From CADEEN01 sp040384625 (GTDB lineage Bacteria; Pseudomonadota; Gammaproteobacteria; Burkholderiales; Burkholderiaceae_C), in NCBI GenBank assembly GCA_040384625.1, contig JAZKIW010000042.1:1-64000 (forward strand): a stretch of DNA of 64,000 bases. Direction: 5' to 3'. Shown one piece after another: positions 1-8,220 of this stretch (position 1 is its first letter; each line of letters opens with the position of its first letter). The notes below the pieces were generated by a model. The model was given only the letters and a program-made list of their open reading frames with translations. It ran no database searches and had not been told where the DNA came from. The translations under genes were made by a program, and so were the position numbers.

Positions 1-57
1 CTACCTTAGGCGGCATACCGGAGCGACAAGCGCTCGGGTGCGTCAAGGAGATCGATC

Positions 58-903
58 ATGCGGCACAACCCGATGGCCTGGATCGTGATGGGGTTGGCCC
101 TGGCAACGGGTGCGAGCTCGGCCGCCGACCGCTCGATTCCCGTCCCGCCCACACTCGCGATGTCCTGGGGGTATGTGACCCCGGGTGCGCAGGTCGACCC
201 GCATAGGACGATGGCGGTGGGCTTCTGGCAGCGCGCCAGCGGCGCCAAGCCCGGGGTGGGCGCGGTGTTCGTGTCCACGCTGGAGTACCAATTGCCCGAG
301 GCTGCGGCCGCGCGTGTGCGTTCGGCGACCTTCCAGTTCAGCGGGCGGCCCTCGCAATGCGTGGGTGCCGAGCCGGTGGTGGTCGACGTCTACGCCTATG
401 CGGCCGACGGCAAGTCCGCCGTCGCCGATGCCAGTGCCGGCTCGCGGGTGGCGCAACTCAGCGCCGATTGCACAGACAAGGCGGCCTTCGCGCGGCCGAT
501 CGACGTGACCGCGATCGTGCGCCAGCAGTCGGTGGCGTCGGGGGTGCGCTTCGTCGGCTTCAACGTCCGCAAGGCCAACAACCGGCAGGGGCCGGGGCTG
601 TTCAGCCTGGCCGCCGGCAAGCTCACCGTGGTGCTGGCCGATCATGCGGTGGCGCAGCCGCCGCTCGCCAAATCGCCGGGTGCAGCGCCGGGCACTGTGC
701 CGGGCGCTGTGCCGGGCGCTGCTGTGGTGGCTGGTGCCGTGGCGGCGGTGCCGGCGGCACGCGCCGTCGCGCGGCCGGTGCCGGCCAAGCCGCAGTACGT
801 GCCGGAGCGGACGGTGGCGGCCCAGGCGCGCGCCGTGGTCGCTGCCAGGGCCGCGTCGAGCGCGGTGAAAGGCGCCGCGACGGTCAAACGGACCGCGCAA
901 TGA
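58..903 (+). CDS. Putative secreted protein of unknown function with Ala/Pro-rich tail
   Basis: I do not recognise this 281-residue protein. An AAGGAG ribosome site at 45-50 supports the ATG at 58. Residues 1-23 form a typical Sec signal peptide ending in SSA-AD, so the product is probably exported. The middle (about 30-200) is an ordinary globular sequence with a pair of cysteines (near residues 101 and 139) that could form a disulfide. From about residue 200 it becomes a low-complexity tail of Ala, Pro, Val and Gly with short repeats such as PGAVPGA, resembling a disordered linker or wall-spanning segment. It is followed after 32 nt by another exported unknown, so the two may be co-transcribed. 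Function is not inferable. Confidence 0.6.
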   Translation: MRHNPMAWIVMGLALATGASSAADRSIPVPPTLAMSWGYVTPGAQVDPHRTMAVGFWQRASGAKPGVGAVFVSTLEYQLPEAAAARVRSATFQFSGRPSQCVGAEPVVVDVYAYAADGKSAVADASAGSRVAQLSADCTDKAAFARPIDVTAIVRQQSVASGVRFVGFNVRKANNRQGPGLFSLAAGKLTVVLADHAVAQPPLAKSPGAAPGTVPGAVPGAAVVAGAVAAVPAARAVARPVPAKPQYVPERTVAAQARAVVAARAASSAVKGAATVKRTAQ

Positions 904-935
904 TGCACCTGCATCCAGCCCCGAGGACGAACACC

Positions 936-1793
936 ATGCACAAGTTCAGGATCGCGATGCTGGCCAGTTCGGCCCTGCTCGTCGCTGTTGCCAGCACGTC
1001 GGCCTGGGCACAGAGCAAGAGCGAGATACAGCGGATGCAGCCCTACCTCGGCGTGCTGGCACCGGACTGTTCGAACTACATGCTGCCTCAGCTCAAGCAC
1101 CTTGGCGACTCACTGGTCGTGCAGGACGGCGGCAAGGCGGTGTTGACCGGACGCAACGTGAAGCCCGTGCCCAAGCATTTCGGCGCTTCACCGCCGCCGG
1201 AATTCGAAACCGCATTCACCAGCGAGGTGGCAGGCGGTGAAGCGCTGGTGTTCGTCTACTACCGCAGTGCTTCGGGTCTGTTCGCCGCGGTCGAGGGCGG
1301 ACCGAAGGTGATGGCCGCGCTGCCGGCAGCATTCAAGGGCAAGCGCGCCCGGCATTGCGACCCAAACCGCAACGCCGTGCCGGGAGCGGGAGTACCCGAC
1401 GCGCAGGCAAAGGCCGATCCGAACAAGTTCAAGGGTTACGCACTGACTGAACTGGGCGCGTCGGGGCTGCTATACAACCCGAAGGCGAAGGCCACTTATT
1501 ACAAGGCACTCGGCCCGTTGACCAAAGAGTCCTGGCTGGCGAAGCTCGATGGCCCGAGCTCGGAGAACAAGGCGATCAAGGTGGCCGGTGCGGACTTCGT
1601 GCTGATCGCCACCTGCAAGAACCACGACTGCTTCGAGAACAACGTCGTGCTGCTCTTTTCGGGCCCGCAAGATGTCGTCTACGGCAAGGTCTACCAGCGA
1701 GGGAAGTCAACGCTGATCGGCTCGCCACCGCCCGCCGTCGTTACCGAACTCGAAAAGTTGTGGAAAAGCGAATTTCGCAGACAACAGAAATAG
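936..1793 (+). CDS. Putative exported protein of unknown function
   Basis: This 285-residue protein is not assigned to a family. I start it at 936 because a GAGGA motif lies about 8 nt upstream and the N-terminus then reads as a clean signal peptide (MHKFRIAMLASSALLVAVAS, cleavage after SAWA). The mature part opens with KSEIQRMQPYLGVLAPDC and contains six or seven cysteines, compatible with periplasmic disulfides. The C-terminal third (ADFVLIATCKNHDCFENNVV and a VVYGKVYQRG strand) resembles inhibitor-type beta domains such as Ivy-like lysozyme inhibitors, but this is only a resemblance. It belongs to a run of four co-directional unknown genes at the left end of the window. Confidence 0.6.
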   Translation: MHKFRIAMLASSALLVAVASTSAWAQSKSEIQRMQPYLGVLAPDCSNYMLPQLKHLGDSLVVQDGGKAVLTGRNVKPVPKHFGASPPPEFETAFTSEVAGGEALVFVYYRSASGLFAAVEGGPKVMAALPAAFKGKRARHCDPNRNAVPGAGVPDAQAKADPNKFKGYALTELGASGLLYNPKAKATYYKALGPLTKESWLAKLDGPSSENKAIKVAGADFVLIATCKNHDCFENNVVLLFSGPQDVVYGKVYQRGKSTLIGSPPPAVVTELEKLWKSEFRRQQK

Positions 1794-1868
1794 CGATGGC
1801 CGCAGTCGACAGCAGGTACGCGCAGACCCCGACACAGATGGCGTACCTACGCCGCATGGGATGAGCAA

Positions 1869-2219
1869 ATGACCAGAGGGGACCGAGCCGGTGAAGCGGC
1901 CATCATCGCGATCGCACTTGCTGCAGCCTGCGGTGCTGCGCTGGCGCTGTACTCGAACTCGGATCCGCGCAACGCCAACGCGCAATACCAGCGACGACAG
2001 AACGAGCTGCATCAGCAGGAGAAGGACAAGGAGGACCGGGCGCGCAGTCAGCGGCAGTCTGCACTCTCGCAGGCCTGCACGCGCGCTGCGATTGTCGAGC
2101 GTGCGGTCCGCGAGCCGATCCCAGGCCTTTGCAGATCGGTCAGCGTGCACATCGCGTCGGCCGAGGGGGCCGGCGGCATCCGCTATGGGGCCGACGGCAA
2201 GCCTGTCCTCGGGCATTGA
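1869..2219 (+). CDS. Small membrane-anchored hypothetical protein
   Basis: A 116-residue protein with one predicted membrane segment near the N-terminus (about residues 9-28, rich in Ala/Ile/Leu), followed by a strongly charged Glu/Gln/Arg/Lys helix (about 38-65) that could be a short coiled coil. The C-terminal part has two cysteines and ends RYGADGKPVLGH. No family recognised. The ribosome site is weak. It lies between two exported unknowns on the same strand and may form one transcription unit with them. It could be a bitopic inner-membrane protein with a periplasmic tail. Confidence 0.45.
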   Translation: MTRGDRAGEAAIIAIALAAACGAALALYSNSDPRNANAQYQRRQNELHQQEKDKEDRARSQRQSALSQACTRAAIVERAVREPIPGLCRSVSVHIASAEGAGGIRYGADGKPVLGH

Positions 2220-2258
2220 TCGAGCTGCCCGCGCCACCCATACACGGGGGATCCACGG

Positions 2259-3482
2259 ATGAACAGATCGGATAGAGCCTTGCTGTGCTGTGTGGTGCGG
2301 GCCGAAGCAACCATGTCAAGTCGCGTCGTTTCGCACGTCATCGCGTTGATGGCGCTGATGGCGGTTGCACCGGCTGCAGCGCAGTACGTCAACCCAGACA
2401 CGTGCTCGATGGCTGAACACTCGTGCTATCAAGCCCGGAAGGAAAAAAGTGACAAGGACGCTGCCTCCGAGCAGGAACAGCGGCAGATGACGGCCGCGCG
2501 GATGCGGCAAGCGCGCGCCCTGCTCAAGACGCCACCGCTTCCGGCGGAACGCAACGGGCTGCTGGGTAGCTGGCGCCTGAGCGACGGCCAGCGATCCAAA
2601 ATCGGGCTCGGCGTGGTGACGGGGCGCGGTGGGCTCGGCGAGATGATGGAGGCATTCAAGGGTCTCGACAATTTAGGGTGTGAGATTGATTGGGGGGGCG
2701 GCATCACCTTTGCGCCATCAACCTATGCGAGCGGTGGAATGCCCCCCCTGGTGCAAGGCAGAGGTGGGCCCATCGCGTACCGCAGTGGCCGCGGCGGCGC
2801 CAAGCAGGTCGTTGTCGCCATCACCGACTACGACTTCGCGATGACCTTCGAAATCGCGGGGCCGAACAGCATTGTGGACACCAACGGATGCGTACTGGTG
2901 CGAGTCGGTGCGCCTGCGGCCAACGCCGCGGCGAATTCGGCGACTGCGCCGGGTGACGCGCGCACGGGGATTGCAAGCCCATCGGCGCCGCCGGCAGGCG
3001 CTCGAGGGCAAGTGGCCGCGGCTGCGCCTGCGCCGCCGCCGTCAACGCTTGCGCGCCTTTCGCCGGAGGTTTGCCGCAACAGGCTCCTCGACAAGCTCGG
3101 TGTCGTCGGCGTCAATCAGGTGCGGGCGATGTCTGACGTGCGCTTCAAGGAGCCCGCTATCGAAGGCAGGGTGCCGAACACGGACAACTTGCGCATCGAC
3201 CTGCGCGGCAGCGCCTGCGACGACCCGCGCATCAAGGCGTCTCTCTACGACTTCGACGGCAACGGCATGCTGCAGTCGATCACCTACGTCTGGGATCGTC
3301 CCGACGGCCCTGCACCGGCACCGATCTTCAGCGAGCGCGTCACCCATCTGACGCGCGTCCTCTCGCTGCCGCCACCGCAGTCGCCGGGACGCCTGCAGGC
3401 CGACACTGCGGTGGGGCGCCTGATTCTGCAGGACATGCCGGAGCGCAATCTGATGCTCGAGGCCTACAAGGCGAAGCAGTAG
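2259..3482 (+). CDS. Putative exported protein of unknown function
   Basis: The reading frame from 2259 gives 407 residues and has a G-rich ribosome site (GGGGGAT) 8 nt upstream. An internal ATG at 2313 gives 389 residues and starts directly at an excellent signal peptide (MSSRVVSHVIALMALMAVAP, cleaved after AAA-Q). The shorter form is biologically likelier, so the start is uncertain. The mature protein begins with a Cys-containing segment and a Lys/Glu/Gln-rich helix. A Gly-rich central domain follows, then an Ala/Pro linker (about residues 220-265) and a C-terminal domain starting LSPEVCRNRLLDKLGV. I recognise no family. It is the last gene of the unknown cluster. Confidence 0.55.
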   Translation: MNRSDRALLCCVVRAEATMSSRVVSHVIALMALMAVAPAAAQYVNPDTCSMAEHSCYQARKEKSDKDAASEQEQRQMTAARMRQARALLKTPPLPAERNGLLGSWRLSDGQRSKIGLGVVTGRGGLGEMMEAFKGLDNLGCEIDWGGGITFAPSTYASGGMPPLVQGRGGPIAYRSGRGGAKQVVVAITDYDFAMTFEIAGPNSIVDTNGCVLVRVGAPAANAAANSATAPGDARTGIASPSAPPAGARGQVAAAAPAPPPSTLARLSPEVCRNRLLDKLGVVGVNQVRAMSDVRFKEPAIEGRVPNTDNLRIDLRGSACDDPRIKASLYDFDGNGMLQSITYVWDRPDGPAPAPIFSERVTHLTRVLSLPPPQSPGRLQADTAVGRLILQDMPERNLMLEAYKAKQ

Positions 3483-3515
3483 GTCGGCGTAAGCCAGTCG
3501 CCGCGCCCACGTGGG

Positions 3516-3543
3516 TTGTCGGGTCCAGTCGCAGTCCTAGAAT
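3516..3543 (+). promoter_or_regulatory. Candidate sigma70 promoter of fba-purC
   Basis: TTGTCG at 3516-3521 and TAGAAT at 3538-3543 are separated by 16 nt, a fair match to the TTGACA/TATAAT consensus. It lies about 45 nt before the fba start codon and beyond the end of the preceding gene. Prediction from sequence only. Confidence 0.4.
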
Positions 3544-3588
3544 CGGGCGCTTCTGTTCCCCCTGCACTCTTCTGCCCGGAGTACCGCC

Positions 3589-4653
3589 ATGCCACTCGTC
3601 TCCATGCGCCAGCTGCTCGACCATGCCGCCGAGCAGGGTTACGGCATCCCGGCCTACAACGTCAACAACCTCGAGCAGGTCCAGGCCGTGATGACGGCGG
3701 CGTCCGAAGTCGGCGCGCCGGTGATCCTGCAGGCCAGCGCCGGCGCGCGCAAGTACGCCGGCGAGGCCTTCATCAAGCACCTGATCCTGGCGGCGGTCGA
3801 GCAGTACCCGAACGTGCCGCTGGTGATGCACCAGGACCACGGCCAGAGCCCCGAGGTGTGTGCCGGTGCGATCAAGCTCGGTTTCTCATCGGTGATGATG
3901 GACGGCAGCCTGGAAGCCGACGGCAAATCCATCGCCAGCTACGACTACAACGTCGACGTGACGCGCAAGGTGGTCGACATGGCGCATGCGATCGGCGTCA
4001 CGGTCGAGGGCGAACTCGGCTGCCTGGGCTCGCTCGAGACGATGATGGGCGACAAGGAAGACGGACACGGCGCGGAGGGCACGATGACGCGCGAAATGCT
4101 GCTCACCGACCCCGAGCAAGCGGCCGACTTCGTCAAGCGCACCCAGCTCGACGCGCTGGCCATTGCCATCGGCACCAGCCACGGCGCCTACAAGTTCACC
4201 CGCAAGCCGACCGGCGACATCCTGGCGATCGATCGCATCAAGGACATCCACAAGCGCATCCCCAACACCCACCTGGTGATGCACGGTTCGTCGAGCGTGC
4301 CGCAGGACCTGCTGGCGCAGATTCGCCAGTACGGCGGCAACATGAAGGAAACCTACGGCGTGCCTGTCGAGGAGATCCAGGAAGCCATCAAGCACGGCGT
4401 GCGCAAGATCAACATCGACACTGACATTCGCCTGGCGATGACCGGCGCGGTGCGCAAGTTCCTGGCCGAGAACCCGGAAAAATTCGACGCCCGCGAGTGG
4501 CTGAAGCCGGCGCGCGAGGCGGCCTACCGGATCTGCAAGCAGCGCTACATCGAGTTCGGCTGCGAGGGTCAGGCCGGCAAGATCAAGCCACAAAGCCTTC
4601 AGGTGGTGGCCCAGCGCTACGCCAGCGGCGCGCTGGCGCAGACGGTGGTCTGA
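3589..4653 (+). CDS. fba: Class II fructose-1,6-bisphosphate aldolase
   Basis: This zinc-dependent cytosolic aldolase interconverts fructose-1,6-bisphosphate with dihydroxyacetone phosphate and glyceraldehyde-3-phosphate in glycolysis and gluconeogenesis, and in the Calvin cycle of autotrophs. The 354 residues match the class II type of the Calvin-cycle subfamily: substrate-loop start GIPAYNVNN (about 19-27), metal-ligand motif MHQDHG (about 81-86), GEL plus GCLGSLE (about 139-148), a later metal His in GTSHGAYKF, and the phosphate-binding MHGSSSVP (about 226-233) and INIDTD. It overlaps purC by one base (TGATG), so the pair is translationally coupled. The fba-purC order is common in betaproteobacteria. 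No RuBisCO gene is visible here, so autotrophy cannot be claimed. Confidence 0.95.
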   Translation: MPLVSMRQLLDHAAEQGYGIPAYNVNNLEQVQAVMTAASEVGAPVILQASAGARKYAGEAFIKHLILAAVEQYPNVPLVMHQDHGQSPEVCAGAIKLGFSSVMMDGSLEADGKSIASYDYNVDVTRKVVDMAHAIGVTVEGELGCLGSLETMMGDKEDGHGAEGTMTREMLLTDPEQAADFVKRTQLDALAIAIGTSHGAYKFTRKPTGDILAIDRIKDIHKRIPNTHLVMHGSSSVPQDLLAQIRQYGGNMKETYGVPVEEIQEAIKHGVRKINIDTDIRLAMTGAVRKFLAENPEKFDAREWLKPAREAAYRICKQRYIEFGCEGQAGKIKPQSLQVVAQRYASGALAQTVV

Positions 4654-5546
4654 TGGCGGCACTGCTGCAGTCGACGCTGCACTCCTTACCCTTGGTCGCC
4701 CGCGGCAAGGTCCGCGACAACTACGCCGTCGGCGACGACCGCTTGCTGATGGTCGCCAGCGACCGGCTCTCTGCCTTCGACGTCGTGATGGGCGAGCCGA
4801 TCCCCGGCAAGGGCGAGTTGCTGACGCGGGTGGCCCTGTTCTGGTTTGCGCGCCTCTCGCACGTCGTGCCGAACCACCTGACCGGTGCTGACCCCGAGAG
4901 CGTCGTCGCGCCCGATGAACGCACCCAGGTGCGCGGGCGCGCGATGCTGGTGAAGCGCCTCAAGCCCTTGCCGGTCGAAGCGGTCGTGCGCGGCTACCTG
5001 GCTGGCAGCGGCTGGAAGGAGTACCAGGCCAGCGGAGAAGTCTGCGGCGTCAAGTTGCCGCCCGGGCTGAAGAATGCGGGCAAGCTGCCCGAGCCGATCT
5101 TCACGCCTGCGACCAAGGCCGCCATGGGCGAGCACGACGAGAACATCCCCTTCGATCAGATGGCTCAGATCGTCGGTGCCGAACTGGCACAGCGTGTGCG
5201 CGAAGTCTCGATCCGCCTGTACCGCGAAGCGGCCGCCTTCGCGCTCACCAAGGGCATCATCATCGCCGACACGAAGTTCGAGTTCGGCCTCGACAGCGAG
5301 GGCAGGTTGACCTTGATGGACGAGGTGCTGACACCGGATTCGTCGCGCTACTGGCCGCTCGAAAGCTACTGCGAAGGCGACAACCCGCCGAGTTACGACA
5401 AGCAGTTCGTGCGCGACTGGCTCGAGAACGTGCGTGTTGACGGTGCGCCGTGGAACAAGCGCGCACCCGCGCCGGCGCTGCCGGCCGAGGTGATCGAGAA
5501 GACCGCCGCGAAGTACCGCGAAGCACTGGCGCGTCTCACGAGCTGA
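4653..5546 (+). CDS. purC: Phosphoribosylaminoimidazole-succinocarboxamide synthase (SAICAR synthetase)
   Basis: PurC catalyses the ATP-dependent condensation of CAIR with aspartate to SAICAR in purine biosynthesis. The 297-residue protein shows the ATP-grasp-like N-terminus (ARGKVRDNY, SDRLSAFDVVM), the central signature EAVVRGYLAGSGWKEY, and the C-terminal nucleotide and Mg site IIADTKFEFG followed by LMDEVLTPDSSRYWP. The longer N-terminal insertions fit the approximately 300-residue form found in betaproteobacteria and yeast rather than the approximately 240-residue E. coli form. The ATG at 4653 shares its A with the fba stop. purE and purK, acting immediately before it in the pathway, lie 2-3 kb downstream. 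Confidence 0.95.
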   Translation: MAALLQSTLHSLPLVARGKVRDNYAVGDDRLLMVASDRLSAFDVVMGEPIPGKGELLTRVALFWFARLSHVVPNHLTGADPESVVAPDERTQVRGRAMLVKRLKPLPVEAVVRGYLAGSGWKEYQASGEVCGVKLPPGLKNAGKLPEPIFTPATKAAMGEHDENIPFDQMAQIVGAELAQRVREVSIRLYREAAAFALTKGIIIADTKFEFGLDSEGRLTLMDEVLTPDSSRYWPLESYCEGDNPPSYDKQFVRDWLENVRVDGAPWNKRAPAPALPAEVIEKTAAKYREALARLTS

Positions 5547-5554
5547 CCCCTGCA

Positions 5555-6694
5555 ATGCCAGCCGCCCGCTCGCGCCTGCTGGCCCAGCTCGATGTCGCGA
5601 TCACTGCCGCTGCCAACCCGATCGAAGCCAAGTGCCTGCGTGCCGAGCGTGCCGGCTTGCTGGCGCGCCAGGGGCAACTCGAGTCTGCACGGGCGGCGAT
5701 TGACGAGCTGAACGCCCAGCTCGCCTGGCAACCGAACACGGCGCTGCGCGCCTGGCTGGCGCTGGCCGAGGGCCTGCACGGCTACTACAGCACGCTCGGG
5801 CACAGTGCATCGACGAGCATCGAGCAGGCCTACACCCTGGCCCAGGGTGTGCCCGCGCTACGGCGCCTGCGCGCGCTGGCTGCAGCCTGGCTGGCCAACA
5901 TGTCCTTCGCCAACGACGACATGCCGCGCATGGCCGGCCTGCTGCGCGAGGCCTTGGACACGGCTTTGCCCGAGCACCGCGGCGCACGGGCGCGCGCTGC
6001 CCTGGTGGCCGGATACGCGTACCACTTCGCCGGCGACAACGCGCGCGCCCAGCCCTGGTACGAAGCGTCGCGACGGCACGCCATCGCCGAAGGCGATGAA
6101 ACCCATCTCTCGGCCCTGATGCACAACCAGGCCTGGATGCGCGCCAGCCAGGCGCGCCTGGCCCTGCTGTTCGATGCGGCCGGAGCCGACGCGGGGCACG
6201 CCGCGGCCGTCGGCCATGCCCTGCTTGGCGCGGAATCGATCGGGCATTACGACGCCGGCATCGGCACCGCGTCGCTCGGCTCCCTGGTGCCGATGCTGCG
6301 CGCCCAGGTGCTCACCGCGCAGGGTCGCTGGGCCGACGCACTGGCCTTGTTCGACAGCCACTTCGAGGCTGCCCTGGCCGAGGGCCTGACGCGCCTGGCG
6401 CCGTGTCTTCTGGCCGACCGTGCGTGGTGCGAGTGGCACAGCGGCAAGGCCAAGCGTGCCCAGGCGCTCGCTGCCGCGGCCGAACAAGCGCTGATGCAGG
6501 CATGCGACATCGACGATCGCGCCATGGCAAGCGCCCGCCTGGCCCAGGTCTGCGCGGCGCTCGGCGACGCCACTGCGGCCAAGCGGCACAGCGACGCGTC
6601 GCTGGCACTTCACGCGGCGCACCGCGAGCAGCAGCAGCGCTTAGCAGCCTTGCTCGACGAGGCCCTGCTCGGGCTGGACCCGAAGCGGGCCTGA
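5555..6694 (+). CDS. Ala/Leu-rich helical-repeat (TPR-like) protein of unknown function
   Basis: A 379-residue cytosolic protein with no signal peptide, almost entirely Ala/Leu/Arg-rich amphipathic helices. Repeating patterns such as ARAAIDELNAQLAWQP, RGARARAALVAGYAYHFAGDNARAQPWYEASRRHA and GRWADALALFDSHFEAAL resemble degenerate tetratricopeptide or MalT-type helical repeats, with no attached enzymatic or DNA-binding domain. The start at 5555 lies 8 nt after purC, suggesting co-transcription with fba-purC. It converges on the thioredoxin-like gene. Partner and function unknown. Confidence 0.6.
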   Translation: MPAARSRLLAQLDVAITAAANPIEAKCLRAERAGLLARQGQLESARAAIDELNAQLAWQPNTALRAWLALAEGLHGYYSTLGHSASTSIEQAYTLAQGVPALRRLRALAAAWLANMSFANDDMPRMAGLLREALDTALPEHRGARARAALVAGYAYHFAGDNARAQPWYEASRRHAIAEGDETHLSALMHNQAWMRASQARLALLFDAAGADAGHAAAVGHALLGAESIGHYDAGIGTASLGSLVPMLRAQVLTAQGRWADALALFDSHFEAALAEGLTRLAPCLLADRAWCEWHSGKAKRAQALAAAAEQALMQACDIDDRAMASARLAQVCAALGDATAAKRHSDASLALHAAHREQQQRLAALLDEALLGLDPKRA

Positions 6695-6701
6695 GTGGGC
6701 G

Positions 6702-7649
6702 CTAGAACAGCGCCATGCTCAGCTTGCGCCTGTACTGGTCGACGACCGGGTCGGTCGGCGTGGCCGCGGCCGACCGTCCAGTGAGTTCGAGCGCACCCTT
6801 GGCCGGTTCGTTGGCCGATGGCTTGGGCGCCGGCTTGGTCATCAAGGTCAGGACGGCCACATAGGTCTTGCGCGCCGCTTCCTGGTTCCAAGTCTTGTCG
6901 CGCATCACGATCTCGAGCAGCTCGTCCATCGCCTGCGTGAAACGGCCGGCGGCGAAGTGGCTCTGCGCCAGCTCGAAGCGGGCCTCGAAGTCGCGCTTGT
7001 TGGCTGCGATCGCGCCGGCCAGCGCATCCGCGCTGCGCGCTGCGCCCGAGCTGCGTTGTGCCGCCAGCCAGCGCCCGAGCGCATCGATGCGCGGATCCGT
7101 GAGCGCCTTCTTGGCCACCGGTGCGAAGGCCTGTTCGGCCAGATCCAGCTGGCCGGTCTCGAGCAGGAGCTTGACGTAGTCGAAGCGCGCCACATCATTC
7201 GCCGGGTCGATGGCCACCGCCTGCTGCAGCTTGGCCAACGCCGATTCGGCGTCGCCCTCGGCGATCAAGGCCTCCGCTTCGTCGAGTTCGGCCTCGGCCT
7301 CGAGTTCGTCGGTGCTCGGCACATGCTTGTCGAGGAAGGCGCGCACCTGGGCCTCGGGCAGTGCGCCGACGAAACCGTCAACCGGCTGGCCGCCGACGAA
7401 CATCACGCAGAAGGGGATCGAGCGCACGCCGAAGGCCTGGCTCAACTGTCCGGCGATCTCGGGTTGCTCGTCGCTGTTCAGCTTGGCCAGCTTGAAGCGG
7501 CCGGCGTAGGCCACTTCGAGCTTTTCCAGCACCGGGCCGAGCTGCTTGCAGGGCCCGCACCAGGGAGCCCAGATGTCGAGCAGCACCGGCTGCTGCAACG
7601 ATCCGTTGATGAGGTCTGCCTCGAAATTGGCGAGCGTGATGTCTTGCAT
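6702..7649 (-). CDS. Thioredoxin-domain co-chaperone (CnoX/YbbN-like) with TPR region
   Basis: The 315-residue protein has an N-terminal thioredoxin fold (1-110) with an intact CGPC redox site (WAPWCGPCK, Cys31 and Cys34) and the cis-Pro region GVRSIPFCVMF. The C-terminal half is TPR-like helices (ALIAEGDAESALAKLQQAVAIDP and following). This architecture is that of CnoX/YbbN, which in E. coli protects substrates from hypochlorous-acid stress and hands them to GroEL/DnaK. E. coli CnoX lacks the first Cys, whereas this protein keeps both and may also act as an oxidoreductase. It is divergent from purE, with about 73 nt between starts. Start chosen at MQDITLANFE, directly ahead of the fold. Confidence 0.85.
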   Translation of the reverse strand: MQDITLANFEADLINGSLQQPVLLDIWAPWCGPCKQLGPVLEKLEVAYAGRFKLAKLNSDEQPEIAGQLSQAFGVRSIPFCVMFVGGQPVDGFVGALPEAQVRAFLDKHVPSTDELEAEAELDEAEALIAEGDAESALAKLQQAVAIDPANDVARFDYVKLLLETGQLDLAEQAFAPVAKKALTDPRIDALGRWLAAQRSSGAARSADALAGAIAANKRDFEARFELAQSHFAAGRFTQAMDELLEIVMRDKTWNQEAARKTYVAVLTLMTKPAPKPSANEPAKGALELTGRSAAATPTDPVVDQYRRKLSMALF

Positions 7650-7722
7650 GAGTGGAGAGTGAGGTTGAGGGGGCCGCCTACAATTCAAGCCCTGTGACCC
7701 AAGACCCCGGAAAGCGTCGCCC

Positions 7723-8220
7723 TTGAACGAGCCCCGCCCCTTGATCGGCGTCGTGATGGGTTCGGCCAGCGACTGGCAGACCTTGCAGCACGCGGCCGCC
7801 ATTCTCGCCGAGTTCGGCATCGCCCATGAATGCCGGGTCGTCTCGGCGCACCGCATGCCCGATGACCTCTTTGCCTACGCCGAAGCGGCACGCGGGCGCG
7901 GCCTGGTCGCGATCATCGCCGGGGCCGGGGGCGCCGCGCACCTGCCCGGCATGCTGGCGGCCAAGACCAGCCTGCCTGTGCTCGGCGTGCCGGTGGCCAG
8001 CAAGCACCTGAACGGCGTCGATTCGCTGCACTCGATCGTGCAGATGCCCAAGGGTGTGCCCGTGGCGACCTTCGCCATCGGTGACGCCGGCGCCGCCAAT
8101 GCCGCCCTCTTCGCGGTGGCGATGCTGGCGCTCGACGATGCGGCGCTGCTCGCCCAGCTCGACGCCTACCGTGCGCGCCAGACCGAGGCCGCGCGGGCGA
8201 TGTCGGCCGAACTCAAGTGA
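7723..8220 (+). CDS. purE: N5-carboxyaminoimidazole ribonucleotide mutase
   Basis: PurE class I moves the carboxylate of N5-CAIR to C4, giving CAIR, the substrate of PurC. The 165 residues carry the class I signatures VVMGSASDW near the N-terminus (phosphate-binding), VVSAHRMPD (with the catalytic His) and AGAGGAAHLPGMLAAKT. The best start is a TTG at 7723; this leaves eight residues before the first strand, as in other PurE proteins. The next ATG would cut into the fold. Its TGA overlaps the GTG of purK by 4 nt, so purE-purK are translationally coupled. Confidence 0.93.
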   Translation: MNEPRPLIGVVMGSASDWQTLQHAAAILAEFGIAHECRVVSAHRMPDDLFAYAEAARGRGLVAIIAGAGGAAHLPGMLAAKTSLPVLGVPVASKHLNGVDSLHSIVQMPKGVPVATFAIGDAGAANAALFAVAMLALDDAALLAQLDAYRARQTEAARAMSAELK

